Origin: Flavobacteriales bacterium
Lineage (GTDB): Bacteria; Bacteroidota; Bacteroidia; Flavobacteriales; CAJXXR01
DNA: 64,000 nt
Direction: 5' to 3'
Assembly (NCBI GenBank): GCA_025210805.1
Contig: JAOAQX010000003.1
Location: 124,001-188,000 of the forward strand
Positions 18,100-26,875 of the stretch are shown piece by piece. Position numbers and translations under genes: made by a program. Within the stretch, counting starts at the first letter, position 1, and each line of letters starts with the position of its first letter. The notes beneath the pieces were generated by a model. The model was not told the origin of the DNA. It ran no database searches and was given only the letters and a program-made list of their open reading frames with translations.

Positions 18100-19020
18100 C
18101 TATTTCACAAAGAAATCTACTCTTCTATTTTGATCAAAACCTTGATACAAAGGTTTTAATTCACCATTACTACTTGTGGTAATTCTTGAGCGATTGATTC
18201 CGTATTGCTTCACTAAAAGATCGGCACATTCATCGGCACGGTTTTTTCCGAGTTTTTGATTGTAATCCTTTGTTCCACGGATATCTGTATTTCCTACAAT
18301 ACATACTTTTTTATCCGCATTCTCTTTAAGGTAATTGGCTACTTTCGCTACTTCAGTAATCTTTATTTTCTTATAGTCGTCTGTAGAGAAATACACCGAG
18401 TGAAATTTATTTTCGGCTACTGCACATGATTTTAAACTAGATGCACAGGTAGTTTTCTTGCTATCACAACTTTTCTTAGTATCACAAGATTTCTTGGAAG
18501 TTTTACAAGATGCTTTCGTTTTACATGAACTGCTTTTAGCTTTTGTTTTACATGCTGATGGAAATGCCGTATAGGATCCTCCTTTTGAGAAAACATAAAC
18601 TGTTTTGCTCGTTCTCATATAATTTGGTTCTGTAGCAATATCTCCAATTTTTGCGGTACCGTTTCTTCCTTCGTTATAGTTTTTGGTTCCATCAGGATGA
18701 TCCCAATAAGCAAATTTCGAAAGGTTCAGATTATATCCGTTTCTTGACAAAAACTTGTTTGCATCTTCCAAATTTTCGAAATACACTACATGACGATTTT
18801 TATTCAGTTTCAACCGATTATCAAAATAAATTCGATCTTCTTGTGCATCTCTTTGTCTATCGTTGTTAACACGCATGGTGTATTTGTTTCCAATAACTCG
18901 TTTATTGAGTTTTACAACGATGTCTTCATGTCCTTCTGTTAATTCACTAAGATTTGTTTCTTGAGCACTCCCAAAACCAACAAATAAAAGGGTTACTAAG
19001 GTTAAAAATGTATTTTTCAT
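18100..19020 (-). CDS. OmpA-family outer-membrane protein with a Cys/Lys/Ser-rich linker
   Basis: A 306-residue protein starting MKNTFLTLVTLLFVGFGSAQ (signal peptide). An ATG 69 nt further upstream would place 23 non-signal residues before this, so it is rejected. Residues 30-155 have no recognised domain. Residues 157-199 are an unusual linker of Lys, Ser and Thr with cysteines at about 157, 166, 172, 179, 185, 192 and 199. Residues 205-306 are a peptidoglycan-binding OmpA C-terminal domain (VGNTDIRGTKDYNQKLGKNR, then QNRRVDFFVK). It would tether the outer membrane to peptidoglycan. The linker could be disulfide-bonded or metal-binding, which is untested. Confidence 0.88.
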   Translation of the reverse strand: MKNTFLTLVTLLFVGFGSAQETNLSELTEGHEDIVVKLNKRVIGNKYTMRVNNDRQRDAQEDRIYFDNRLKLNKNRHVVYFENLEDANKFLSRNGYNLNLSKFAYWDHPDGTKNYNEGRNGTAKIGDIATEPNYMRTSKTVYVFSKGGSYTAFPSACKTKAKSSSCKTKASCKTSKKSCDTKKSCDSKKTTCASSLKSCAVAENKFHSVYFSTDDYKKIKITEVAKVANYLKENADKKVCIVGNTDIRGTKDYNQKLGKNRADECADLLVKQYGINRSRITTSSNGELKPLYQGFDQNRRVDFFVK

Positions 19021-19109
19021 AGATAATATTTGTTTGACTAAAAACGTTTTCTGAATCCAAAAAATTGCTTCATTTTTCAAAATCTGCAATAAATATAAGA
19101 CATTTTCGG

Positions 19110-20546
19110 CTATATTCGGATACAGATATTCTTTTCTTCTGTAAAGAAATGCAAGGCTTTAAATCCTCCTTCCCTACCTACTCCTGAGTTTTTTGCACCT
19201 CCAAATGGGGTTCTCAAGTCTCTTAATAACCAAGTATTAATCCATACAATTCCTGTATCTAATTGATGAGCTAATTGATGGGCTCTGGTTAAATCTTGTG
19301 TCCACAGAACGGCTGTAAGCCCATACTGAGTATCATTGGCTTGAGCCAAAACGTCTGTATCATTTTCAAATGGAATAATTGATACAACAGGTCCAAAAAT
19401 CTCTTCTTGATTGACTCTATCACAGGTATTCAACTCTGCAATCACGGTAGGTTCTAGGTAAAATCCTTTTTCAAATCCTTCTGGATACACACGGTTTCCA
19501 CCATGCAAAATTTCCCCTCCTTCTTCTTGGGCAAGTTCTATATAAGACATCACTTTCTCAAGATGTGGCTCAGAAACCAATGCACCCACTTTTGTATCCT
19601 CGGCAAGTGGATTTCCTACTTTGAGTTTTTTTACTCTTTCGAGAAATGCTTGGATAAAACGGTCATAAATTCCTTTCTGAACATAGATTCTAGATCCACA
19701 AAGGCAAATTTGTCCTTGGTTTGCAAATGAAGAACGCACCACTCCTTTGATCATTTGATCGAAATCGCAGTCATCAAAAACCATCACTGGGTTTTTCCCT
19801 CCAAGCTCTAATGAAAGTTTTTTAAACATTGGAGCGGCAATTTTTGCAATCTGCTCACCTGTTTTTGTTCCTCCCGTAAAGGAAATAGCTTTTATGTTTG
19901 GATGCTCTACAATAGCTTGTCCTACATTAGGACCCAAGCCATGAACAATATTGAGAACTCCAACTGGAAGCCCAGCTTCTTGGCATATTTTTGAAAATAA
20001 AAATGCGGTATATGGTGTCACTTCACTAGGTTTTGCTACCACACAATTTCCTGCTGCCAAAGCGGGAGCAATTTTCCATGTAAAAAGATATAGTGGCAAA
20101 TTCCATGGAGAAATACAACCCACAACACCCAAAGGTTTTCTTTGTGTATAATTGATTGCCAAACCATCCATTTCGTAGGCTTTCTGGCTATCATGAAGAA
20201 TAGCTGTAGCAAAAAATGCCATATTGGAAGCGGCTCTAGGGATATCTACAGATTTTGCCAATTTCAGAGGCTTTCCGTTATCTGTTGACTCTGCAAGTGC
20301 CAATTCTTCAAGATTTTCGGTAATTCCTTGTGAGATTTTCAAAAGAATTTCCGAGCGTTCTTGCTTACTCATTCCAGACCATACGGGAAACGCTTTTTCA
20401 GCTGCTTGGTAGGCTTTTTCTACATCTGGTTTATGACTCGATGCTATTTGAGAAAAAACCGAGCCTGTTGCTGGATTCACATTTTCTAACCATTCATTTG
20501 ATTCGGCAGGAAAATGTGTTCCGTCAATATAATTAAGGATTTTCAT
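19110..20546 (-). CDS. Aldehyde dehydrogenase, muconic-semialdehyde (ALDH8-like) type
   Basis: A 478-residue NAD(P)+-dependent aldehyde dehydrogenase of full length. The oxyanion Asn lies in SPWNLPLYLFTWK, cofactor loop FTGGTKTGEQ, general-base Glu in LELGGKNPV, nucleophile Cys in NQGQICLCGSRIYV and EEIFGPVVSI. The C-terminal section INTWLLRDLRTPFGG with SGVGREGG is characteristic of 2-hydroxymuconate / 2-aminomuconate semialdehyde dehydrogenases, which points to tryptophan (kynurenine) or aromatic breakdown. It occupies the place directly after scoA (3-nt gap) where a partner CoA-transferase subunit would be expected. Confidence 0.9.
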   Translation of the reverse strand: MKILNYIDGTHFPAESNEWLENVNPATGSVFSQIASSHKPDVEKAYQAAEKAFPVWSGMSKQERSEILLKISQGITENLEELALAESTDNGKPLKLAKSVDIPRAASNMAFFATAILHDSQKAYEMDGLAINYTQRKPLGVVGCISPWNLPLYLFTWKIAPALAAGNCVVAKPSEVTPYTAFLFSKICQEAGLPVGVLNIVHGLGPNVGQAIVEHPNIKAISFTGGTKTGEQIAKIAAPMFKKLSLELGGKNPVMVFDDCDFDQMIKGVVRSSFANQGQICLCGSRIYVQKGIYDRFIQAFLERVKKLKVGNPLAEDTKVGALVSEPHLEKVMSYIELAQEEGGEILHGGNRVYPEGFEKGFYLEPTVIAELNTCDRVNQEEIFGPVVSIIPFENDTDVLAQANDTQYGLTAVLWTQDLTRAHQLAHQLDTGIVWINTWLLRDLRTPFGGAKNSGVGREGGFKALHFFTEEKNICIRI

Positions 20547-20549
20547 ACA

Positions 20550-21248
20550 CTATGATTCTCTTACCGTTCTTTGTTCTATTCTCTTTTCGTAATCTACTCC
20601 TTGAAAAATTCTTTGAATATAAATTCCTGGAGTGTGAATTTGATTTGGATCTAATGTTCCTGCAGGTACTAGCTCTTCCACTTCTGCAATGGTAATTTTA
20701 CCAGCTGTTGCCATCATGGGATTAAAATTTCTTGCAGTTCCTTTAAATATTAAATTTCCTGCGGTATCTCCTTTCCAAGCTTTTACAATGGCAAAATCGG
20801 CATCAAAAGCTTCTTCCATTAAATAGGTCTTCCCATTGAATTCTCTAGTTTCCTTACCTTCAGCAACTTCTGTTCCTACTCCTGCTGGTGTGAAAAATGC
20901 TGGAATTCCTGCACCTGCGGCTCTACATCTTTCTGCAAGAGTTCCTTGTGGGATCAGTTCTACTTCTAGTTCGCCTGAAAGCAATTGACGCTCAAACTCG
21001 GCATTTTCTCCTACATAAGAAGAAATCATTTTTTTCACTTGCTTTTGTTGCAACATCAATCCTATTCCAAAATCATCTACTCCAGCGTTATTAGAAATAC
21101 AAGTAAGTTCTTTTGTTCCTTGCTTAACTAAAGCGGAAATAGAATTTTCTGGGATTCCACAAAGTCCAAATCCTCCAAGCATGAGTGTCATTCCGTCTTG
21201 AATATCTTTTACGGCTTCTTCGGCATTGTTTACTGTTTTGTTGATCAT
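20550..21248 (-). CDS. scoA: 3-oxoacid CoA-transferase subunit A
   Basis: A 232-residue class I CoA-transferase alpha subunit. [16 protein letters not shown] is the glycine-rich CoA-binding start, and [31 protein letters not shown] and [15 protein letters not shown] are family sections. It transfers CoA from succinyl-CoA to acetoacetate or a related oxoacid together with a beta subunit that carries the catalytic Glu. That beta subunit is not encoded next door: the following gene is an aldehyde dehydrogenase. The gene belongs to the long leftward operon and starts 15 nt after PBP1A. Confidence 0.92.
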   Translation of the reverse strand: MINKTVNNAEEAVKDIQDGMTLMLGGFGLCGIPENSISALVKQGTKELTCISNNAGVDDFGIGLMLQQKQVKKMISSYVGENAEFERQLLSGELEVELIPQGTLAERCRAAGAGIPAFFTPAGVGTEVAEGKETREFNGKTYLMEEAFDADFAIVKAWKGDTAGNLIFKGTARNFNPMMATAGKITIAEVEELVPAGTLDPNQIHTPGIYIQRIFQGVDYEKRIEQRTVRES

Positions 21249-21263
21249 GGCGTTTTGTTTTTA

Positions 21264-23609
21264 TTAGAATTCTAAGTCTGGACTATCGATACCAAAAGAG
21301 GGATTATCTTGATCCTGATCTTTCTTTTTACAGTTTGTTTCTATGGTCATTTTCTGAGCAGGTCTTTCAAAACTTTTATCAGAAATATTCAGTGTTTTAT
21401 CGGCGTAGGCCATTTTCATATACTCTGCCCAAATAGGAAGTGCCATATTAGCCCCTTGCCCATATTTGGTTTTTCTAAAACGAATGGCTTGATCTTCGTG
21501 CCCTGTCCAAACACCAGTTACGAGATTTGGTACAATTCCCATAAACCATCCATCTTTATTGCTTTGGGTTGTCCCGGTTTTTCCTGCAATGGGGTTATAG
21601 AATTTATATTTTGATCTTAATCTCGCTCCCGAACCATATTTTGAGACTCCTTCCATAAGTTTGAGCATTACATAAGCTTTCTCTTCACTCAAAACGGCTT
21701 TAGTTTCTGGGGCGTATTGATAAATAATGGTTCCATTTCTATCTTCAATTTTGGTAATATAAATCGGCTTTGTATAAATTCCTTTATTCGCAAATGCACC
21801 ATAAGATCCTACCATTTCAAAGAGACTAATATCTGGTGTACCTAAACAAATACTCGGTGAACTTGGAATCTCTGATTCTATTCCTGCTTTACGTGCCAAT
21901 TGAATAACTTTTTTAGGTCCTACTTTTTTCATTAGGAATGCAGTGATGGTATTTGTGGAGTTTGCCAATGCATCTGCCAAGCTTTTTTCCCCACCGTATT
22001 TTCCATCGGAGTTTTTGGGAATCCAATCTTTTCTTAAATTCCAGTTTTCTTTTTCAAAAACTACTTGCGCGTTTGGCACCATATCACATGGCGAAAAATT
22101 ATGCTGATCTATAGCTGTTGCATACACAAATGGCTTAAAGGTAGAACCTACTTGTCTTCTTCCTTGATGTACATTATCATATTTAAAGACCGAGTGGTTT
22201 ATTCCTCCCACCCACGCTTTTACAAAACCTGTTTGAGGATCCATACTCATCAATGAATGATGGAGAAACCATTTCATGTGTAAAATAGAATCCATGGGTG
22301 TTAATACAGTATCCACCATTCCTTTCATGGTGTAAAGACGCATTTTGGTTTTGGTATTAAAGGCTTTGTCAATTTCTTTTTGAGAAGCTCCCGCCTTTTT
22401 CATTACTCGGTAACGCTCCGTGCGTTTTTTACTTTGCTCTAAGTTCTTCTTGATCTTCTTTTTTGAATAATTCCAAGGCCATGGAGCACTTTTATAATAA
22501 GACATTCTTTTGTAGAATGTTTTCTGAAGTTCTTTATTGTGTTTAGAAACAGCTTTTTCAGCATATGCTTGAAGGCGCGAATCTATGGTTGTATGAATTC
22601 TCAATCCATCAGAATAAAGATTATAAGGCTCTCCATTGGGCTTTTTATTTTGCTTACACCAAGTGGTTAGTTCTTGACGAATAAATTCTCTAAAATAAGT
22701 TGAAAGTCCTGTATCATGACTTTCTCTTGTGTATTTTAAACCTAATGGTAAAGCTCTCAAACTATCTTTTTCTGCTTCGGTTATAAGTCCGTTTCTAAGC
22801 ATTTGTCCAAAAACCGTATTTCTTCTGTTTAATGCTCTTTTGGGTCTTGAAAGCGGATTATACATGGAAGGGTTTTTAGCCATCCCGACTAATACGGCAC
22901 ATTCATGAAGCTCAAGATCTTTTGGATTGTCTTTATTAAAATAGATTTTTGATGCCGATTTGATTCCCACTGCTTGGCGAATAAAATCGAATTTATTGAA
23001 GTACATAGCAATAATTTCCTGTTTGGTATATTGCCTTTCCAATCGTGCTGAGATCACCCACTCTTTAAATTTCTGTTGTAACCTTCCTAGTTTACTTTTA
23101 TCTCTTTCTCCCGTAAACAGCATTTTTGCAAGCTGCTGTGTAATGGTTGATGCTCCTCCTGTGTTTTTCCCAATGAGTCTTTTGAGCACCGCACGGCTTA
23201 ATCCATAAGCATCAATTCCTGAGTGTTCATAAAAGCGTTCATCTTCTGTGGCTACGAGCGCTTTATGCAAATTATTGGGGAGTTCATAAAATTTTACTGG
23301 TGTTCTATTTTCTCTATAATATTTCCCTAACACTTTCCCATCTGTACTCATTACTTCTGTTGCAAAATTGTTTTCAGGGTGTTCGATATCTTCCACCGTT
23401 GGCAGGTCTCCAAACCATCCTAAAGAGGCGAAGAGCAAACCAAAACTGATGACAATTAATGGCAAAGTAATCACAATCCAAAATACACGTATAATTCTGG
23501 TAGTGAGTTTTTGTCTTGCTGTTCCTTCTGCGTCTAGTGCGAGTAACTTTACAAAAAGTGGACGAAGGAAAGTCCATATTTTATTTAATATTGATTTAAT
23601 TTTTTCCAT
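21264..23609 (-). CDS. Class A penicillin-binding protein (PBP1A-type, GT51 plus transpeptidase)
   Basis: A 781-residue bifunctional peptidoglycan synthase. One N-terminal membrane helix (VFWIVITLPLIVISFGLLFA) is followed by the glycosyltransferase with catalytic Glu in ATEDERFYEHSGID and GGASTITQQLAKMLF. The transpeptidase has the nucleophile in GSTFKPFVYA (SxxK), NSTN (SxN) and GKTGTTQ (KTG). It polymerises and cross-links murein at the outer face of the inner membrane. Its start lies inside gldH (14-nt overlap), so the two are coupled. The clustering holB-ricT-gldH-PBP1A-scoA is a familiar order in Flavobacteriia. Confidence 0.96.
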   Translation of the reverse strand: MEKIKSILNKIWTFLRPLFVKLLALDAEGTARQKLTTRIIRVFWIVITLPLIVISFGLLFASLGWFGDLPTVEDIEHPENNFATEVMSTDGKVLGKYYRENRTPVKFYELPNNLHKALVATEDERFYEHSGIDAYGLSRAVLKRLIGKNTGGASTITQQLAKMLFTGERDKSKLGRLQQKFKEWVISARLERQYTKQEIIAMYFNKFDFIRQAVGIKSASKIYFNKDNPKDLELHECAVLVGMAKNPSMYNPLSRPKRALNRRNTVFGQMLRNGLITEAEKDSLRALPLGLKYTRESHDTGLSTYFREFIRQELTTWCKQNKKPNGEPYNLYSDGLRIHTTIDSRLQAYAEKAVSKHNKELQKTFYKRMSYYKSAPWPWNYSKKKIKKNLEQSKKRTERYRVMKKAGASQKEIDKAFNTKTKMRLYTMKGMVDTVLTPMDSILHMKWFLHHSLMSMDPQTGFVKAWVGGINHSVFKYDNVHQGRRQVGSTFKPFVYATAIDQHNFSPCDMVPNAQVVFEKENWNLRKDWIPKNSDGKYGGEKSLADALANSTNTITAFLMKKVGPKKVIQLARKAGIESEIPSSPSICLGTPDISLFEMVGSYGAFANKGIYTKPIYITKIEDRNGTIIYQYAPETKAVLSEEKAYVMLKLMEGVSKYGSGARLRSKYKFYNPIAGKTGTTQSNKDGWFMGIVPNLVTGVWTGHEDQAIRFRKTKYGQGANMALPIWAEYMKMAYADKTLNISDKSFERPAQKMTIETNCKKKDQDQDNPSFGIDSPDLEF

Positions 23610-24060
23610 GTTCTATACTAATAGCTAATTTTTCAATTCCTGTTAGTTTTTCTGTTCTCATTGCTTGAGTAAGCTCAAGTTTATAATTTCCTTTCTGACG
23701 AAGATTTAAGGGATAATGAAGTAAAATGGTTTTAGAGTTAGACATTCCACTTCCCATCCATTTCCCATTTTTTTCTGCCAAATAATACTGCAAGGTATCT
23801 TTTTTTGTGCTAAAATCTGGAAAAGTAATCTTTGAGAAAAAGTAAATATTTTGAAAACGATAGTCATTATTGTGTTGTAGATGAATGAATAAATCCAAAT
23901 CCTTTGTGTTTTCTTCATTCAAATCAAAGTTAAAAGAGTGAGATTCATCAGCATTCCATCCGTCTGAGTTTATGGTTTTAACCTCAGAAACAAACACTTC
24001 TGAACCGCAGGAATACAAAAGCATTCCTAATAAAAAAATAAGGATATTCTTTTTTAACAT
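23596..24060 (-). CDS. gldH: Gliding-motility lipoprotein GldH
   Basis: A 154-residue lipoprotein with signal MLKKNILIFLLGMLLYSC (lipobox Cys18). The section NADESHSFNFDLNEENTKDLDL, then IHLQHNNDYRFQNIYFFSKI, and a terminal beta-sandwich are typical of GldH. GldH is required for gliding in Flavobacterium johnsoniae and is associated with the Gld/T9SS machinery, in agreement with several T9SS cargo proteins in this window. It starts immediately after the ricT stop and overlaps PBP1A by 14 nt. Confidence 0.88.
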   Translation of the reverse strand: MLKKNILIFLLGMLLYSCGSEVFVSEVKTINSDGWNADESHSFNFDLNEENTKDLDLFIHLQHNNDYRFQNIYFFSKITFPDFSTKKDTLQYYLAEKNGKWMGSGMSNSKTILLHYPLNLRQKGNYKLELTQAMRTEKLTGIEKLAISIEHGKN

Positions 24061-25482
24061 CTATTCTTTTTTGTCTTTAGGTTTTCTATAATTTCTTGGT
24101 TTTCTTTTGGGTTTTGCTCTGTTTGGTTTCTTATCCTCTGCTCCCGTTTTTTCTTGACCACCCATTTTATCTAGCATTTTGGCTATTCTTTTTTGGTGTT
24201 CTTCTTTGGAAACAGGTTTGTCATTCCTTTTATTGTTCGCTCTGTTTTTATTTGGGTGTTTCTTGGCAACGGCACCTTGTCCTTGGTTATTATTTTTGGG
24301 TTTTCCCCCATTGGCTGAAGCCGATTTCTTTTTTGGATTTCTATTGTTTGGTCGGTTATTAGACGGTTTTCGCTTATTGCGATTTCTGTTTTTATTACGA
24401 TCCTTTTTCTGGGTATCAAAACGCGTCAAACTATCTTGCCCCACTACGTTTTCAAAGGTAAGACTTGCATCTTCCTCTTTTACAATAGCATAATCTTCTA
24501 GAGAATCTGGCTGAATTCCCTTTTTGTTCATCGCAATGATTTCTTTTACCTCTTCTATAGGTAATTCAAACCAATGCGTCATGATATCTTCTTTTACACA
24601 ATACAAGATTTTACCTCCAAAAATATCTACCTTTTGGCTATAAGCTTTCCCTGCTTTTGTAAAAAGTGGCTGTTGTGTTGAAGGAAAATGCTGTAATGCA
24701 TCCAAATAGGATTCCAATTCAAAATTGAGACAACATTTCAATTTTCCGCATTGCCCTGCAAGTTTTTGCGGGTTTAAGGAGAGTTGTTGATATCGAGCTG
24801 CCGAAGTATTTACTGATCGAAAGTCTGAAAGCCAAGAACTACAACAGAGTTCTCTACCACAAGACCCAATTCCTCCAAGTCTGGCAGACTCTTGCCTAGC
24901 TCCTATCTGGCGCATTTCGATTCTGATTTTAAAATCGGTAGCCATGACCTTTATCAGCTCTCTAAAGTCTACACGAGCATTTGCTGTATAATAAAAGGTG
25001 GCTTTGGTATTGTCGCCTTGGAATTCTACATCGGTTATTTTCATTTCTAAACCTAAATCCAATGCCATCAACCTTGTTTGGTGCATGGTTTCGTGCTCTC
25101 TACCACGGGCTATTTCCCATTTTTCTATATCGGCTTGACTTGCCTTTCGGTAGATTTTTTTGATGGATTCGTCTTTTCTCGAAATTCCTTTCCTACGCAT
25201 TTGCAACCTTACGATATCTCCCACAAGGCTCACAATTCCTACATCATGTCCTGGTGCTCCTTCTACGCAAACGATATCTCCTACTTGCATCATCAGTTTG
25301 TTTTCATTTCGGAAAAACTCTTTTCTTCCGTTTTTAAAACTGACTTCTATGATATTTAAATTCGGGTTTTGAACACCGCTTAACCAGTTAAATACAGGCA
25401 ATTTACCATGACATACGCCACAACCACCACCTGAGGTACCACAGCCTCCTCCCGAAGAACTACTACATCCGTTACATCCCAT
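24061..25482 (-). CDS. PSP1 / RicT (YaaT)-like protein with Cys-rich head and Lys/Asn-rich tail
   Basis: A 473-residue protein. The PSP1 core (about residues 40-290) includes VCVEGAPGHDVGIVSLVGD, IRIEMRQIGARQESARLGG, then CGRELCCSSWLSDF and CGKLKCCLNFE, whose cysteines match the iron-sulfur-binding set of RicT. In Bacillus, RicT works with RicA and RicF in RNA processing by RNase Y. Here the N-terminus has an extra Gly/Cys-rich stretch (MGCNGCSSSSGGGCG, with more Cys to residue 23), and residues 340-473 are a Lys/Arg/Asn/Pro-rich tail probably binding nucleic acid. The start overlaps holB by 11 nt. Confidence 0.85.
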   Translation of the reverse strand: MGCNGCSSSSGGGCGTSGGGCGVCHGKLPVFNWLSGVQNPNLNIIEVSFKNGRKEFFRNENKLMMQVGDIVCVEGAPGHDVGIVSLVGDIVRLQMRRKGISRKDESIKKIYRKASQADIEKWEIARGREHETMHQTRLMALDLGLEMKITDVEFQGDNTKATFYYTANARVDFRELIKVMATDFKIRIEMRQIGARQESARLGGIGSCGRELCCSSWLSDFRSVNTSAARYQQLSLNPQKLAGQCGKLKCCLNFELESYLDALQHFPSTQQPLFTKAGKAYSQKVDIFGGKILYCVKEDIMTHWFELPIEEVKEIIAMNKKGIQPDSLEDYAIVKEEDASLTFENVVGQDSLTRFDTQKKDRNKNRNRNKRKPSNNRPNNRNPKKKSASANGGKPKNNNQGQGAVAKKHPNKNRANNKRNDKPVSKEEHQKRIAKMLDKMGGQEKTGAEDKKPNRAKPKRKPRNYRKPKDKKE

Positions 25483-26632
25483 TGGATTCTATTTTTAGTT
25501 TCCTATGAAGATTTCTTGCTATTTTGAATGCTAGATCCAAAAAAACAATTTTTGCATTGGCATTTCTTGCTATATGCTTGCTTGCCAATTCCAATTCTTC
25601 TATAATCTCTTGATAATTTTGAGCATGTATAAAAGGACTAAATTTCGATAAATCGAATTGAACATCTTTTAGGCGAAAACTTGACAACTGATCCATTTGA
25701 TAATTTGCCAAAAATGATTTTCGGATATATTGTGCCGAAAAATCTAAAAATTTTATTTGTTTTCCTCTTCCAAGTTTTGACATTTCAGACACCCAAAGCA
25801 CGAGTTTATCTAGGCTTTTCTTTTGTAAAGCTTGAAAACTCAGTCGCATCCATTGGACAAACAATTGAGAATACAATTGTAAATCTTCTGAATCTTGTAA
25901 CCATCTTATTGCCAAAGAAATATTACCATCAGCAACTACCGAAATATCTTCGGCTAAGTTTGGGTTTATATTTTTCTCATTGATTAAATACCTTGCTATT
26001 TCATCATCTGCAATGGGTTGTAGCCTTGTTTTTTGCATCCTAGATTGTAGGGTGGGCAAAATATCTTCCCAAGAATCGCCCACAAACAAAATAAGTGTTT
26101 TTCCTTGTGGCTCTTCGATGAATTTGAGCAATTTATTGGAAGCGGCTATATTCATTTTTTGGGGTTGCCAAACCACCAAGATTTTATAAGAACCCATAAA
26201 AGGTCTTAAAGACAAATCTTTGAGAATACTTGCTGCTTCTTTTATATCAATGATACTCTGCTTAGTTTGAAATTCTCCTTCCCGAATCCAGTCATCCATA
26301 TTGGAATAAGGATTGGCAAGTACCATTTTTCTCCAAGCGGAGAGAAAACTGTTTTTATCGCCATTTTTTTGAGACCTCACCAGTGGAAAACTAAAATGCA
26401 AATCGGGATGTTGAAGCTGTGCCGTTAACCGACAGGGCTGACAATCTCCACATGCATCGTTTTCACTGGGGTTTTTACATAGCAAATACTGAGCTACTGC
26501 CCAAGCAAATGCAAAACCAGAACCATTCCCAGCATCAGCAATAAACTGAGCATGAGCAATATGCTGATTCTGAACACTATCTAAAAACCGCTGAATATTA
26601 TGTTCTTGTCCTAATATTTTCTCAAATTGCAT
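25472..26632 (-). CDS. holB: DNA polymerase III delta-prime subunit
   Basis: A 386-residue clamp-loader subunit of the AAA+ type without a true P-loop, as expected for delta-prime. GQEHNIQRFLDSVQ, HAQFIADAGNGSGFAFAWA, the zinc module CKNPSENDACGDCQPCR, and KILVVWQPQKMNIAASNKLLKFIEEP (sensor region) are recognisable. Start at ATG 26632 (MQFEKILGQEH) is preferred over a TTG three codons earlier. It is the first gene of a long leftward operon, and a -7 box lies only 6 nt before the ATG. Confidence 0.88.
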   Translation of the reverse strand: MQFEKILGQEHNIQRFLDSVQNQHIAHAQFIADAGNGSGFAFAWAVAQYLLCKNPSENDACGDCQPCRLTAQLQHPDLHFSFPLVRSQKNGDKNSFLSAWRKMVLANPYSNMDDWIREGEFQTKQSIIDIKEAASILKDLSLRPFMGSYKILVVWQPQKMNIAASNKLLKFIEEPQGKTLILFVGDSWEDILPTLQSRMQKTRLQPIADDEIARYLINEKNINPNLAEDISVVADGNISLAIRWLQDSEDLQLYSQLFVQWMRLSFQALQKKSLDKLVLWVSEMSKLGRGKQIKFLDFSAQYIRKSFLANYQMDQLSSFRLKDVQFDLSKFSPFIHAQNYQEIIEELELASKHIARNANAKIVFLDLAFKIARNLHRKLKIESNGM

Positions 26633-26638
26633 ATCAAA

Positions 26639-26646
26639 CAAAGATA
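26639..26646 (-). promoter_or_regulatory. -7 promoter box almost touching the holB start
   Basis: The minus strand reads TATCTTTG, an exact TAnnTTTG, separated from the holB ATG by 6 nt. If used, the mRNA would be leaderless or nearly so. Confidence 0.45.
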
Positions 26647-26691
26647 CAATAATTAATGCAAGAGAATGGGATTAGATTGAGATATAAAAAT

Positions 26692-26726
26692 GAAGCCCCT
26701 TGCAAGGTTTTATCGCAAGAGGCTTC
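26692..26726 (-). terminator. Terminator-like hairpin in the holB upstream region
   Basis: Arms GAAGCCCCTTGC (26692-26703) and GCAAGAGGCTTC (26715-26726). The single mismatch on the plus strand becomes a G-U pair on the minus strand, and a T-rich stretch follows in that direction, so it looks like a leftward terminator. No leftward gene ends here. It may end a short transcript or attenuate read-through into holB. Confidence 0.55.
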
Positions 26727-26875
26727 TGGAGTCATTTTGTTTTATTTATAGGAGGGGTTTATCTGTCGAATACTCCCTCAACTTCGTAGAATATATAAAC
26801 CATTAAATAGAGTTTGTTTTTTATTTACTAGTAATCATTTGATATTTGTATTGTAAATTTCTTAAAAACAGTACG

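Noticed and set aside
24096-24493. Long plus-strand open frames (up to 104 codons) opposite the ricT-like gene
   Set aside because: They mirror the Lys/Asn-rich tail of the real gene on the other strand and have hydrophobic, low-complexity products.
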